NCBI RefSeq assembly: GCF_900220975.1
Contig: NZ_OBQD01000002.1
Span: forward strand, 310,001-374,000
Source of the DNA: Rhizobium subbaraonis
GTDB lineage: Bacteria; Pseudomonadota; Alphaproteobacteria; Rhizobiales; Rhizobiaceae
Direction: 5' to 3'
DNA length: 64,000 nucleotides
Shown here: piece by piece, positions 56,057 to 64,000 of the stretch
How the letters are laid out: each line of letters starts with the position of its first letter
Numbering within the stretch: the stretch's first letter is position 1
Position numbers and translations under genes: made by a program
The notes under the pieces: model-generated
Told to the model about the DNA's origin: nothing
The model's input: only the letters and a program-made list of their open reading frames with translations
The model's database searches: none

Positions 56057-56455
56057 CTAAAGCAGGCCGCCAAGCCTTGCGATGAACTCCGACACCGCCT
56101 CGTCGAATTGCCTGTTCTTCCGTTCGTCCCCCAGATCCGGCACCATCAGCGACAATGTGCGCAAGCCGTCGGTGGCGGCGACTTCGGGCAGCTTGCCGGG
56201 GTGCGCCTGCTCGTAGGCCGTCAGAAATCGTTCCTGCTCCGGCGGGCTCATGTGGCAAACCCGGAAGATTGTCGCCAGGTGGCGGGCGGGCAGGGGGGTC
56301 GGGTAGCCGGGACTGGTGATCTGCGTGACGAAGCTGCGGTGCTTGCCCAAGGCGGCGGCCAGCCGCTGGCGCGTGCCGGAAGGCCGGCTGTCGATGATAT
56401 CAGCCAGGATCGCCTTGTAGGCGACCGTTGCATCGTCGCTTGTCTCGCGTGCCAT
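56057..56455 (-). CDS. Small helix-turn-helix-like protein of the dha operon
   Basis: Protein of 132 residues that I do not recognise at family level. The segment TRQRLAAALGKHRSFVTQIT (about 28-47) reads like an Xre-type helix-turn-helix. The remainder is helical, with FRVCHMSPPEQERFLTAYEQAHPGKLP in the middle. The start at 56455 overlaps the EI stop region, so it is translationally linked to EI, and dhaK follows after 81 bases. A regulator that senses pathway state is plausible but unproved; a structural partner of the kinase cannot be excluded. Confidence 0.68.
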   Translation of the reverse strand: MARETSDDATVAYKAILADIIDSRPSGTRQRLAAALGKHRSFVTQITSPGYPTPLPARHLATIFRVCHMSPPEQERFLTAYEQAHPGKLPEVAATDGLRTLSLMVPDLGDERKNRQFDEAVSEFIARLGGLL

Positions 56456-56456
56456 C

Positions 56457-58070
56457 TCAGCTCCCGGCCTTGCTGCCATCCGCGTTCATGCGCGCAAGCG
56501 TCTCGCGCACAAGCGCCATGCGCGTCGGCGGCATCGAAAACGCGCGGAAGCCGAACGACAGCAGCTCTGGCAGCAGGCTCGGCTCCGTCGCCAGGTCACC
56601 GCACAGCCCGACCGGCTTGCCGGTTGCCAGCGCTGCGGGAACGGTATGCGAGAGGAACCGCATCGTCGCTGCAGTGGAGGCCTCGTGCAGGTGGGAAACG
56701 GCTGCCTCGCCACGTGCCGCGGCTGTGAGATACTGCGCGAGATCGTTGGTCCCGAAGGAGAAGAACGCAGCGTCGGCAAAAGTCTCCGGCATCAGCGCCG
56801 CAGCCGGCACTTCCAGCATGATGCCGAGCGGCGGCATGCCATGCGCGGTGCCCCGCATCGCCAGATCTTCGGCTTCATCGGCGAAAATCTCCATGGTCTG
56901 CGCGAGCTCATCAGGCGACGTCACCATCGGCGCCAGTACCTGAAGATTGCCATAAGGGGCGGCGCGCATCAGGGCGCGCACCTGCACCCGCAATATGTCG
57001 GGCCGGGCCAGCAGCAGCCTGATGCCGCGTAGGCCGAGATAGGATGCCGGGTCCACGGAGGCGCGCGGAAGCGGTTTGTCGCCGCCGAAATCGAAGAGGC
57101 GGATCGTTACCGGCGCCCCCGCGGCCCAAGCCAAAACCTCGGAATAGTAGCGTGCCTGCCGGTCTTCGTCGTCGAAATCGCGGGGCGACGTCACCAGATA
57201 CTCGGTGCGGAAGAGCCCGATGCCATCGCAGGCCGAGGGCGAAAGCCCACGCAGTTCGGATGGATGGCCGATATTCGCCATCACCTGGACGAGCACGCCG
57301 TCCGCCGTCCGCCCCGGTTCGGTCGGTGCGTGCTCACGAGGCGGCGGGGCCGGAGCGCCGATGGCGGCCGCGTTCTCGTTGGCGGCGAGTCGCAACGTTC
57401 CTTCGTCGCGCTCGACCAGGCCTTCCTCACCATCGACAAAAAGTCTCGTCCCGTCTTCGATGGCAAACTCGCCCAGCCCGACCACCATCGGCACGCCGCG
57501 GCTTCGTGCCAGCATCGCCACATGACTGGCCGTACTGCCGCCGGAAAGGACGATGGCTCCGCCTGCAGACCAGTCGTGCGCCAGAAACTGGCTGGGCGCC
57601 ATATCGCGGCCGACGAATACCGAGCCTTTCGGAAAGTCCGCGGGCACCTGACCGAGCAGCATGTCAAGCACCTGGTTGCGAATGTCCAGCATGTCGCTGC
57701 TTCTGGCCCGGATGTGTTCGTCCTCCGACGCCTCGAAGCCATGGACATATTCGTCCATCGACGCCACCCAGGCACGCGAAGCACTCTCGCCCACGCGGAT
57801 GCGCGCGAAGCTCGGCCTGACGATCGCCGGATCGCGCAGCATCTCGATCTGGAATTCCAGAATGGCACCGCTCTGCAAGTCTGCGGTCTCGGCGAGTGCG
57901 CGCAGCCGGTCGATCGTGCCGTTGACGGCATCGGCCAGCCTCTCGACGTCGCGGTCGGTCGGAACCTCGCCCTGCCCTCCGCTCGGCGCAACGGCGGCAG
58001 CTACATGGGCAGGACCACGAGCCCGTCCCGGCGAGGCTCCACGCCCGGCCAGCCTAAGCGCTTCGGGCAT
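56457..58070 (-). CDS. PTS enzyme I paralogue of the dihydroxyacetone kinase system
   Basis: Phosphoenolpyruvate-protein phosphotransferase of 537 residues that should pass phosphate from PEP to the HPr encoded next to it. The phosphorylated histidine is H183 in GGSTASHVAML, the PEP-binding arginines lie in FRTEYLVTS and LGLRGIRLLL, and the catalytic cysteine is C490 in GLCGD. Start 58070 (MPEALRLAG) overlaps the HPr stop by 17 bases. It has no GAF sensor domain, so it is not the nitrogen-PTS type EI-Ntr. It appears to be dedicated to DhaM. Confidence 0.9.
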   Translation of the reverse strand: MPEALRLAGRGASPGRARGPAHVAAAVAPSGGQGEVPTDRDVERLADAVNGTIDRLRALAETADLQSGAILEFQIEMLRDPAIVRPSFARIRVGESASRAWVASMDEYVHGFEASEDEHIRARSSDMLDIRNQVLDMLLGQVPADFPKGSVFVGRDMAPSQFLAHDWSAGGAIVLSGGSTASHVAMLARSRGVPMVVGLGEFAIEDGTRLFVDGEEGLVERDEGTLRLAANENAAAIGAPAPPPREHAPTEPGRTADGVLVQVMANIGHPSELRGLSPSACDGIGLFRTEYLVTSPRDFDDEDRQARYYSEVLAWAAGAPVTIRLFDFGGDKPLPRASVDPASYLGLRGIRLLLARPDILRVQVRALMRAAPYGNLQVLAPMVTSPDELAQTMEIFADEAEDLAMRGTAHGMPPLGIMLEVPAAALMPETFADAAFFSFGTNDLAQYLTAAARGEAAVSHLHEASTAATMRFLSHTVPAALATGKPVGLCGDLATEPSLLPELLSFGFRAFSMPPTRMALVRETLARMNADGSKAGS

Positions 58071-58395
58071 GCGGCTTCTCCTCGTCGAAATTGCGCTCGA
58101 CGAGGGCGCATAGCGCCCGCACCGCCTCGTCTGCCCCGGCACCGTCCGCCTTGATGGAAAGGACGAAGCCCTTGCGGATGCGGGCGCCCATGATTTTGAC
58201 GATGCTCTTGCCGTTCAGCCACACGCCGTCTTCGTTGACTTCGACACCGATCGCGCAGGGAAAAGACTTGGCCAGACGCGTGAAGGCGACCGACGGCCTG
58301 GCGTGAAGGCCGATGTCGTGGGTCACCTCGACCCGCGCGCAGACGGCACGGTTCGTAGGCAACGAACCCTCCGGTTGGCTCACGCGCCGCGTCAT
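58054..58395 (-). CDS. HPr-like phosphocarrier
   Basis: Phosphocarrier of 113 residues with the active-site histidine H31 in DIGLHARPSV and a serine at S64 in NGKSIVKIM, at the position that is regulatory in some HPr proteins. The N-terminal 20 residues are an extension compared with usual HPr of about 85-90 residues. It overlaps the dhaM gene by 4 bases and the EI gene by 17. In many DhaM proteins HPr and EI are fused domains; here they are separate genes in order. Confidence 0.9.
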   Translation of the reverse strand: MTRRVSQPEGSLPTNRAVCARVEVTHDIGLHARPSVAFTRLAKSFPCAIGVEVNEDGVWLNGKSIVKIMGARIRKGFVLSIKADGAGADEAVRALCALVERNFDEEKPHARSA

Positions 58396-58790
58396 GGAGA
58401 AAGCTCCTCCGCCGTCGCGACGACGCGGGCGAGAGCCGCGCCGCCGGAGGCCTCGGCAGCGGCCATCACAGCGCCTTCCACCAGCGGCGCATTGCAGATG
58501 AGCACGCGCCGCGCCCGCGCCGGCTCAAGCATTTCGATCGCCATTTCGCTGTTCGTTTCGGCCCCGCCGAGATCGACGAAGACCGCCACGCCCGCTTCCG
58601 ACCAGGCCGCGGAGATCGCCTCCACGATATCCCCGACATTGGTGCCGAGGCCGCCGTCGGCGTTGCCGCCGCACCATGCGAGCGGCACGCTGTCGCCGAC
58701 CATCTGGCGCACCATGTCCGCCGTGCCGCGCGCGATGAGCGGCGAATGCGACACGATGACGATGCCGACATGTGCACCATTGACCTTCAT
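58392..58790 (-). CDS. dhaM: Dihydroxyacetone kinase phosphotransfer subunit DhaM (EIIA domain)
   Basis: EIIA-like protein of 132 residues, the mannose-type fold, carrying the phosphohistidine H15 in GIVIVSHSPLIARG. It should receive phosphate from HPr and pass it to the ADP bound in DhaL. It is a single-domain DhaM, without the fused HPr and EI of the E. coli protein. Start 58790 overlaps the dhaL stop (ATGA), giving tight coupling. Confidence 0.91.
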   Translation of the reverse strand: MKVNGAHVGIVIVSHSPLIARGTADMVRQMVGDSVPLAWCGGNADGGLGTNVGDIVEAISAAWSEAGVAVFVDLGGAETNSEMAIEMLEPARARRVLICNAPLVEGAVMAAAEASGGAALARVVATAEELSP

Positions 58791-59401
58791 GCGAATTGGG
58801 TCTCCCCGATGTAGCGACAGATCGTATCCGTCAAAAGTGCACAACTGCAGGCCCCGGGATCCATATGTCCGATCGACCTGTCGCCCAGGAAGGCGGCACG
58901 CCCGCGCATGGCCTTCATCGCGATCGTGCCCCGCGCCGCCATGCCGGCGGCTGCCGCAATCCGCGCCGGCGGCTCCTGCTTTAGTACCTCTGACTGAACC
59001 GCGTAAAGCACGTCGAGCAAGGTTTTTTCGCCCGCCTGCGACCGGCCGCGTCGCGCGACCGCGTCCACGGCCGCCGGCAGCGCATGCACCAGCATGTCGC
59101 AGGCGCGCCCGCCCTCCATCCTGCGGCCCATCTCGATCAGCAGCGTTCCGTAGAGCGGGCCGGCGGCTCCGCCCACCGTCATCACCAGCGTCATTCCGAT
59201 CCGTTCCAGCGCGCGCGCCAGCGGCAGCGCATCAAGCTCGTCCCGCTCCGCATAGACGGCCTCGCAGCCTCTTTTCATGTTCGTGCCGTGATCACCGTCG
59301 CCAATTGCCCGATCGAGCGCGCACAGGTGCTCGGCATTCGCGGCGATCGCCTCGCGGCACGCCTCTATCAGGCCGGCAAGTGTCGAACGATCCCCGTGCA
59401 C
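58787..59401 (-). CDS. dhaL: Dihydroxyacetone kinase ADP-binding subunit DhaL
   Basis: Nucleotide-binding subunit of 204 residues in which bound ADP acts as the phosphate relay to DhaK-bound substrate. The metal-binding aspartates are D30, D35 and D37 in ALDRAIGDGDHGTN, the same numbers as in E. coli DhaL. GGAAGPLYGTLL and GDRSIGHMDPGA contact the nucleotide. It follows the fused kinase gene by 15 bases and overlaps dhaM. Confidence 0.92.
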   Translation of the reverse strand: MHGDRSTLAGLIEACREAIAANAEHLCALDRAIGDGDHGTNMKRGCEAVYAERDELDALPLARALERIGMTLVMTVGGAAGPLYGTLLIEMGRRMEGGRACDMLVHALPAAVDAVARRGRSQAGEKTLLDVLYAVQSEVLKQEPPARIAAAAGMAARGTIAMKAMRGRAAFLGDRSIGHMDPGACSCALLTDTICRYIGETQFA

Positions 59402-59416
59402 TCATCCCTCCACCTG

Positions 59417-61072
59417 TCAGACGTGCGCCCCTGCAGCTGCCTCGAAAGCCGCGGCCACGGCTTCCGCACCCGGATCCGGCACGCCCTCCAGATCGCGCGC
59501 GGCGAGATAGGCGGAACGACCCGCCTTGGCCCGCATCATGGACCCGGTGGCGGCGGCCCCCTGCCGCGCCGCCTGAGCGGCAGCCGCAAGACCCTCGCTC
59601 GCCAGCGCCCGGACCGCCGGCGCCAGCGCATCGACCATGGTGCGGTCGCCCGGCACGGCGCCGCCGTAGAAGGTCACCCGTTCCAGCCCGGCCGAGAGCG
59701 CCTGCGCGAAGTCGCCGCCATCGGCCAGCTTCTTTCCCGCAGCCGTGAACAGGATCGACAGCAGCACCCCGCTGGAGCCGCCCATGCTGGTGCCCAGGGT
59801 ATCGCCGATCGCGCCGCAGGTCGCGGCTGGGTCGTCAAGTGGCAGCTTCGGCAAGAGCGCAAGCACGCTGCGGGCGCCGGTCGCGACCGTCGATCCGGTG
59901 TCGCCGTCCCCGGTGCGCGCGTCGAGCCGGTTGAGATCCGCCTCCAGCGAAATCAGCCTGTTGCAGATCGCTTCGACGACCCGGGCGGCGGCGGCATCTC
60001 CGGTAACCTCGCTCCGCCCATTCGAGCCTGCAGGAACAGCGGTGACCGCCTTTGGCGCCGGCAGCACGGAAAGCGCATGCCGTCGCACGGGCTCCACCCA
60101 TGCGCGAGGTGCAACGGGCGCCGTCAAAGCCGCCGCGCGGGCCTCGTCGAGCGCAATCAGAGACAGCGAGAACCCATTCATGTTGAGCGCGGTCATCAGC
60201 GGAGCCGGGCCGAGGATCAGATCGACCCGGTCGGCCAGCGACGAATCGAGCACGGCCTTGGCGATCAGGCCCATTTCCAGCGGCGGCACGGCGCCGAGAT
60301 TGTTGATCAGAAGCGCGTGGCGCCGGCCAGCCGGCATCATCCCGTCAAGCCGTTGTACCATCGTGGCGACGATCGCCGCCGCTTGCTGCAGCGCGATCCG
60401 CTCCGCGCCCGGCTCGCCATGAATGCCCAGGCCGAGCTCGCCTTCGTTCGGGCCGAGCCGGTCCTCGTGCGCCTGCCCCGGGATGGAGCAGGTCGAGAGC
60501 GACATGCCAAGCGAGACGATGTCGGCGGCGGCCGCCCGTGTAGCCACGGCTATCGCGTCCAGTTCTTCGCCGGCTTCGGCCATGTGACCGGCGATCTTGT
60601 GGATGAACAGGGTGCCCGCGACACCGCGGGGCTGCGGCAGGTCGGGAAGGGCGATGTCGTCGGCGACGATCACCATCTCGACCCTGAAACCTTCGGCGCG
60701 CGCTTTTTCCGCGGCCAGGCCGAAGTTCAGCCTGTCTCCAGTGTAGTTCTTCACCACCAGCAGGCAGCCGGGGGCGCCCGTCACGGCGCGGATCGCCGTC
60801 AGGACCGCATCGACGCTGGGCGAGGCGAAGATCTCGCCGGAGACCGCAGCCGTCAGCATGCCTTTACCGACAAAGCCGGCGTGGGAGGGCTCATGGCCGG
60901 CGCCGCCGCCGGAGATGACGGCGACCTTCGACTTGTCCCAGTCGGCGCGGACGATCACCTTGATTGCGGGATAGGTGTCGAGGCGCGCCAGTTGCCCTTC
61001 CGGCGTCGAGAGCAGCAGACCGTCGAGCGCCTCGGTGACGATGTCTTCCCTGCGGTTGAAGAAATGCTTCAT
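59417..61072 (-). CDS. ATP-type dihydroxyacetone kinase, DhaK-DhaL fusion
   Basis: Fused kinase of 551 residues. The DhaK domain spans about 1-330 with substrate histidine H218 in GLGIHGEPG. A linker of about 25 residues follows, then a DhaL domain with DARTGDGDTGST and GGSSGVLLS. Single-chain enzymes like this use ATP directly. The start 61072 (MKHFFNRRED) follows GGATGG; an ATG nine bases earlier is possible. It heads the kinase run, right after the importer ATPases. Close relatives phosphorylate dihydroxyacetone or erythrulose. Confidence 0.9.
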   Translation of the reverse strand: MKHFFNRREDIVTEALDGLLLSTPEGQLARLDTYPAIKVIVRADWDKSKVAVISGGGAGHEPSHAGFVGKGMLTAAVSGEIFASPSVDAVLTAIRAVTGAPGCLLVVKNYTGDRLNFGLAAEKARAEGFRVEMVIVADDIALPDLPQPRGVAGTLFIHKIAGHMAEAGEELDAIAVATRAAAADIVSLGMSLSTCSIPGQAHEDRLGPNEGELGLGIHGEPGAERIALQQAAAIVATMVQRLDGMMPAGRRHALLINNLGAVPPLEMGLIAKAVLDSSLADRVDLILGPAPLMTALNMNGFSLSLIALDEARAAALTAPVAPRAWVEPVRRHALSVLPAPKAVTAVPAGSNGRSEVTGDAAAARVVEAICNRLISLEADLNRLDARTGDGDTGSTVATGARSVLALLPKLPLDDPAATCGAIGDTLGTSMGGSSGVLLSILFTAAGKKLADGGDFAQALSAGLERVTFYGGAVPGDRTMVDALAPAVRALASEGLAAAAQAARQGAAATGSMMRAKAGRSAYLAARDLEGVPDPGAEAVAAAFEAAAGAHV

Positions 61073-61175
61073 CCTGACCATCCGTCCTGTCGTTCGTTGC
61101 ACGGCCTTCAACGGCTGGCCGTGCGGAAGGTTCGGTTCGCAGACGACGCCGGGCTTGCCGCGGCGTCGTCCGATG

Positions 61176-62183
61176 TCACGTCAGCCGCTGTCCGCCGGCA
61201 TCGAAATAGAGCGGGTTGCGAAGTTTCAGATCAATCCGGTCGCCCCGACCGATGGCAAGATAGGGGTCGGCCAGCGTTACCAGCCTGTGTTGGCCGACCT
61301 TGATATGCAGATGGTTCTGGTCGCCCAGATGTTCGATCCAGTCGATCTCGGCATTGCCGCGCTCGGAACGCGCGATCTCCAGATGCTCGGTGCGCGCGCC
61401 GATGGTTTTAGTGCCGGCCGGCGCGCTGCCCCCCGGCAGGAGGCCTTCCGGAATCAGGTTGATGTGCGGCTGGCCGAGGCGGGCGGCGACATGCAGATTG
61501 GCGGGGTTGCTGTAAATCTCGCGCGGCGTGCCCATCTGCACCAGCCTGCCCTCTGCCAGGATGCCGATCCGGTCCGCCATCGTCATCGCCTCGATCTGGT
61601 CGTGGGTGACGTAGAGCAGCGTCGAGCCGAGCTCGCTCTGGATCCGCTTGAGCTCCAGCCGCAGCTCACCGCGCAGCTTGGCGTCGAGCGAGGACAGCGG
61701 TTCGTCCATCAGATAGATCGCCGGCTTGCGCACCAGCGCCCGGCCGATCGCCACACGCTGCATCTCGCCGCCCGAAAGGCGTGTCGAGCGGTTTTCCAGC
61801 TTGTGGTCGATGCGCACCATCTTCGCCACCTCGCGAACACGTCCGTCGATTTCGGTGGCCGGCAGCCGCCGCGCGGGCGAGCGCAGCGGGAAGGCGAGGT
61901 TTTCGTAGACCGTCAGGTGCGGATAGAGCGAGTACTGCTGGAACACGAAGGCGACGTCGCGGCTCGCCGGAGCTTCGCCGACCACGTCGCGGCCGGCAAT
62001 GGTCACCCGCCCGCTGTCCGGCTTCTCCAGCCCGGCGATCAGGCGCAGCGTGGTGGTCTTGCCGGCACCGGTCGGTCCGAGCAGCACGACGAACTCCCCG
62101 TCGCGCACCGTCAGGTTGACGTTCGAGACGGCCTGTGTTTCGCCGAAGGCCTTGCTGATGCCGGCGAGCGTGATCTCAGCCAT
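61176..62183 (-). CDS. Polyol-type ABC transporter ATP-binding protein 2
   Basis: ATPase of 335 residues with Walker A GPTGAGKTTT, signature LSGGEMQRVAIGRAL, Walker B IYLMDEPLSSLD and a C-terminal TOBE-like domain. Start 62183 (MAEITLAGI) is chosen because it overlaps the previous ATPase gene by 8 bases. Two different MalK-type ATPases in tandem are a hallmark of the rhizobial glycerol importer (GlpS/GlpT), which supports a glycerol-like or dihydroxyacetone-like ligand. The kinases encoded downstream would act on the imported compound. Confidence 0.88.
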   Translation of the reverse strand: MAEITLAGISKAFGETQAVSNVNLTVRDGEFVVLLGPTGAGKTTTLRLIAGLEKPDSGRVTIAGRDVVGEAPASRDVAFVFQQYSLYPHLTVYENLAFPLRSPARRLPATEIDGRVREVAKMVRIDHKLENRSTRLSGGEMQRVAIGRALVRKPAIYLMDEPLSSLDAKLRGELRLELKRIQSELGSTLLYVTHDQIEAMTMADRIGILAEGRLVQMGTPREIYSNPANLHVAARLGQPHINLIPEGLLPGGSAPAGTKTIGARTEHLEIARSERGNAEIDWIEHLGDQNHLHIKVGQHRLVTLADPYLAIGRGDRIDLKLRNPLYFDAGGQRLT

Positions 62184-63273
62184 GACGGGCCTCCGCATAG
62201 AGAGAAGAGGGGACGGCCTTGCCGGAGGCGCAATCGAAGAGCGACAGCTTCTCGCTGTCGAGCTCGAGCCCGACATTCTCGCCAATCGCGAAATCCCGGT
62301 CTGCTGGCACGCGCGCCTTCAACACGCCTTGCGCCGTCTCGACCGAGACGATCTGGTTGGTGCCGAGGTACTCGCTGCCGTAGATGGCGCCGCGCAAGGG
62401 GGCCGCTTCACTGAAGCGGACGTGCTCGGGTCGAACCCCGAGCGCAAGCTCGCCCGGCTCCCGCACCACATGCACCTGCGGCACGCGAACCGGGACTTCG
62501 CCGACCGTCACGCTGGTGGAACCGTTTTCCAGGCCGGAATGGAAGCGAAGGAAGTTCATCGGCGGCGAGCCGATGAAGTCGGCAACATACATCGAGGCCG
62601 GGCGGGCGTAGATTTCCTGCGGCGTGCCGTATTGTTCGATGATGCCGTGGTTCATGACGGCGATCTTGTCGGCCATGGCCATCGCCTCGTGCTGGTCGTG
62701 GGTGACGTAGACGGTGGTGGCATGGATGCGGTTATGCAGTTCGCGCAGTTCGTGAACCATCACCTCGCGGAATTCCGCATCCAGCGTGCCGAGCGGCTCG
62801 TCCATCAGGAAGCACTTCGGCCGGCGCACGATCGCGCGGCCGAGCGCGACGCGCTGGCGGTCACCGCCGGCAAGGCCCGAGACGGATCGGTCGAGGATGT
62901 GACCGATTTGCAGGAGCCTTGCCGTCTCCTCCACCCGCTTTTTGATCTCCGCCTTCGGTACGCCCTGCGAGAGCAGCGGAAAGCCGATGTTCTTGCGCAC
63001 GTTCATATGCGGATAGAGCGCGAAAAGCTGGAAGACGAAGGCGATGTCGCGGGCACTTGCCCGATTGAACGTGACGTCCTCGCCATCCAGCAGGATCTTG
63101 CCGCTGGTCGGCAGTTCCAGCCCGGCGATCATGCGCAGCGTCGTCGTCTTGCCGCAACCCGACGGCCCGAGCAGCGCCAGGAACTCCCCGTCCTGCACGG
63201 TGAAGGTGGAATCCTCTACCGCGGCGAAATCGCCGAACTGCTTGCGCAGGTTTTCAACTCTGATCTCCGCCAT
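62176..63273 (-). CDS. Polyol-type ABC transporter ATP-binding protein 1
   Basis: ATPase of 365 residues with Walker A GPSGCGKTTT, Walker B CFLMDEPLGTLD and a TOBE-like C-terminal region with LALGVRPEHV. The signature region reads VSGLAGGDRQRVALGRAI, so the usual LSGGQ is LAGGD, as seen in many MalK-type proteins of such tandem pairs. It starts 3 bases after a small membrane protein gene. With the second ATPase it probably forms a heterodimer. Confidence 0.88.
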   Translation of the reverse strand: MAEIRVENLRKQFGDFAAVEDSTFTVQDGEFLALLGPSGCGKTTTLRMIAGLELPTSGKILLDGEDVTFNRASARDIAFVFQLFALYPHMNVRKNIGFPLLSQGVPKAEIKKRVEETARLLQIGHILDRSVSGLAGGDRQRVALGRAIVRRPKCFLMDEPLGTLDAEFREVMVHELRELHNRIHATTVYVTHDQHEAMAMADKIAVMNHGIIEQYGTPQEIYARPASMYVADFIGSPPMNFLRFHSGLENGSTSVTVGEVPVRVPQVHVVREPGELALGVRPEHVRFSEAAPLRGAIYGSEYLGTNQIVSVETAQGVLKARVPADRDFAIGENVGLELDSEKLSLFDCASGKAVPSSLYAEARHG

Positions 63274-63276
63274 TGC

Positions 63277-63483
63277 CTACTCCGGAAACTTCGAGACGAC
63301 GATGAACATGAGGGTGCCGGCGAGAAGCGTCACCAGCGACCAGGTGTAGAGCACCAGCGCGAACGGCTGGAACAGCATCAAGAATCCGAGCGCGATCAGC
63401 GCGGTGGCGATATTCTCCATCGGCCCGCGACGAAGGAAGAAGGGACGCTTCTTCTTGGGCAGTGGCGAGGTCTCTACTGTCAT
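63277..63483 (-). CDS. Small membrane protein of the polyol ABC importer
   Basis: Protein of 68 residues with a basic N-terminus (LPKKKRPFFLRRG) and two hydrophobic segments, about 24-42 and 45-63. Small DUF2160-like proteins of this kind are encoded between the permease and ATPase genes of glycerol-type importers (GlpU position). It overlaps the permease gene by 4 bases. Function unknown. Confidence 0.72.
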   Translation of the reverse strand: MTVETSPLPKKKRPFFLRRGPMENIATALIALGFLMLFQPFALVLYTWSLVTLLAGTLMFIVVSKFPE

Positions 63484-64000
63484 TTGCGCACCGCTCCGAA
63501 GGTGATGCCGCGCAGAAGCTGTTTTCGCAGCAGGATGGTGAAGACGAGGATCGGGACGAGGAAGATCGTCGTGCCGGCGGCGACCGCGGGCCAGTCCATG
63601 CCGCCCTCGCCGATGATGGTCGGGATGAAGGGGGGCGCGGTCTGCGCCGAGCCTGACGTCAAAAGCACCGCGAAGGCATACTCGTTCCAGGCGAAGATCA
63701 GGCAGAAGATGGCGGTGGCGGCGATTCCGGTCGTCGCCTGCGGCAGCACCACCTTGCGGAAGGCCTGCAGGCGCGTGTAGCCGTCGATCATCGCCGCCTC
63801 CTCGTACTCGCGCGGGATCTCGTCCATGAAGCCCTTGAGCAGCCAGACGGCGAGCGAGACGTTGACCGCCGTGTAGAGCAGGATCATGCCGAGCGCTGTG
63901 TCCGACAGGCCGAGTTCGCGGTACATCAGGTAGATGGGGATGGCGACGGCGATCGGCGGCATCATCCGCGTCGACAGGATGAAGAACAGGAGGTCGTCGG
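63480..64000 (-). CDS. Polyol-type ABC transporter permease, 5' end outside window
   Basis: C-terminal 170 or so residues of a MalG-type permease. The frame stays open to the window edge, so the start lies beyond base 64000. The EAA loop EYEEAAMIDGYTRLQAFRKVVLPQ is intact, with hydrophobic helices on both sides (PIAVAIPIYLMYREL, AIFCLIFAWNEYAFAVLL). A second permease and a binding protein are expected further right. Confidence 0.9.
   Translation of the reverse strand, partial: DDLLFFILSTRMMPPIAVAIPIYLMYRELGLSDTALGMILLYTAVNVSLAVWLLKGFMDEIPREYEEAAMIDGYTRLQAFRKVVLPQATTGIAATAIFCLIFAWNEYAFAVLLTSGSAQTAPPFIPTIIGEGGMDWPAVAAGTTIFLVPILVFTILLRKQLLRGITFGAVRK

Overview
The window looks like GC-rich alphaproteobacterial DNA, most likely Rhizobiaceae (Rhizobium, Ensifer, Agrobacterium or Shinella type). 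The reasons are the RepA/RepB-type partition pair, the tightly overlapping catabolic operons each with its own ABC transporter, an OxyR-AhpCF set, and the gene families present. I saw no rRNA, tRNA, CRISPR array or insertion sequence.

Layout. Bases 1-4545 hold a histidine utilisation block (hutH cut by the window start, then hutG, hutU, hutD). Bases 4688-5592 encode an Xre/RES toxin-antitoxin pair. A MocR-type regulator and a DUF983 membrane protein follow. Bases 7619-10902 form an ahpC-ahpF-oxyR peroxide defence cluster with a four-element OxyR site. A YkuD protein precedes a five-gene operon (12108-17614) that joins a ferric-type ABC importer to a metallo-beta-lactamase-fold hydrolase and a dual-specificity phosphatase, with a divergent LacI regulator. 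Bases 18776-23766 encode a TetR-MFP-RND efflux operon.

Two carbon-catabolic loci dominate the second half, and each carries a RuBisCO-like protein (RLP). Locus A (24050-36475) has a SorC regulator, an aldolase/short-chain dehydrogenase fusion, a ribose-type ABC importer, mtnK, mtnA, a split transketolase and a short RLP. It lacks the standard methionine-salvage genes. Its control regions share TTGAC/GTCAA elements, including a perfect 11-bp-arm palindrome. Locus B (43166-54955) matches the described D-apiose oxidation pathway: ApsD, ApnL, ApnO, OiaK and an RLP (OiaT or OiaX), with a dedicated ABC importer and an FCD-type GntR regulator. A 14-bp motif recurs upstream of its two gene groups.

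Between the loci lie a Calvin-type class II aldolase, a repAB partition pair with no repC, and an AI-2E-family membrane protein with a long C-terminal extension. The right end (54977-64000) encodes a complete PEP-dependent dihydroxyacetone kinase with its own EI and HPr. It also has a second, fused DhaK-DhaL kinase and a glycerol-type ABC importer that runs off the window.

The main candidate for new biology is locus A: a kinase, isomerase, RLP and transketolase combination whose substrate and RLP chemistry cannot be read from known pathways. All functional calls come from reading motifs and gene context; no database search was run.
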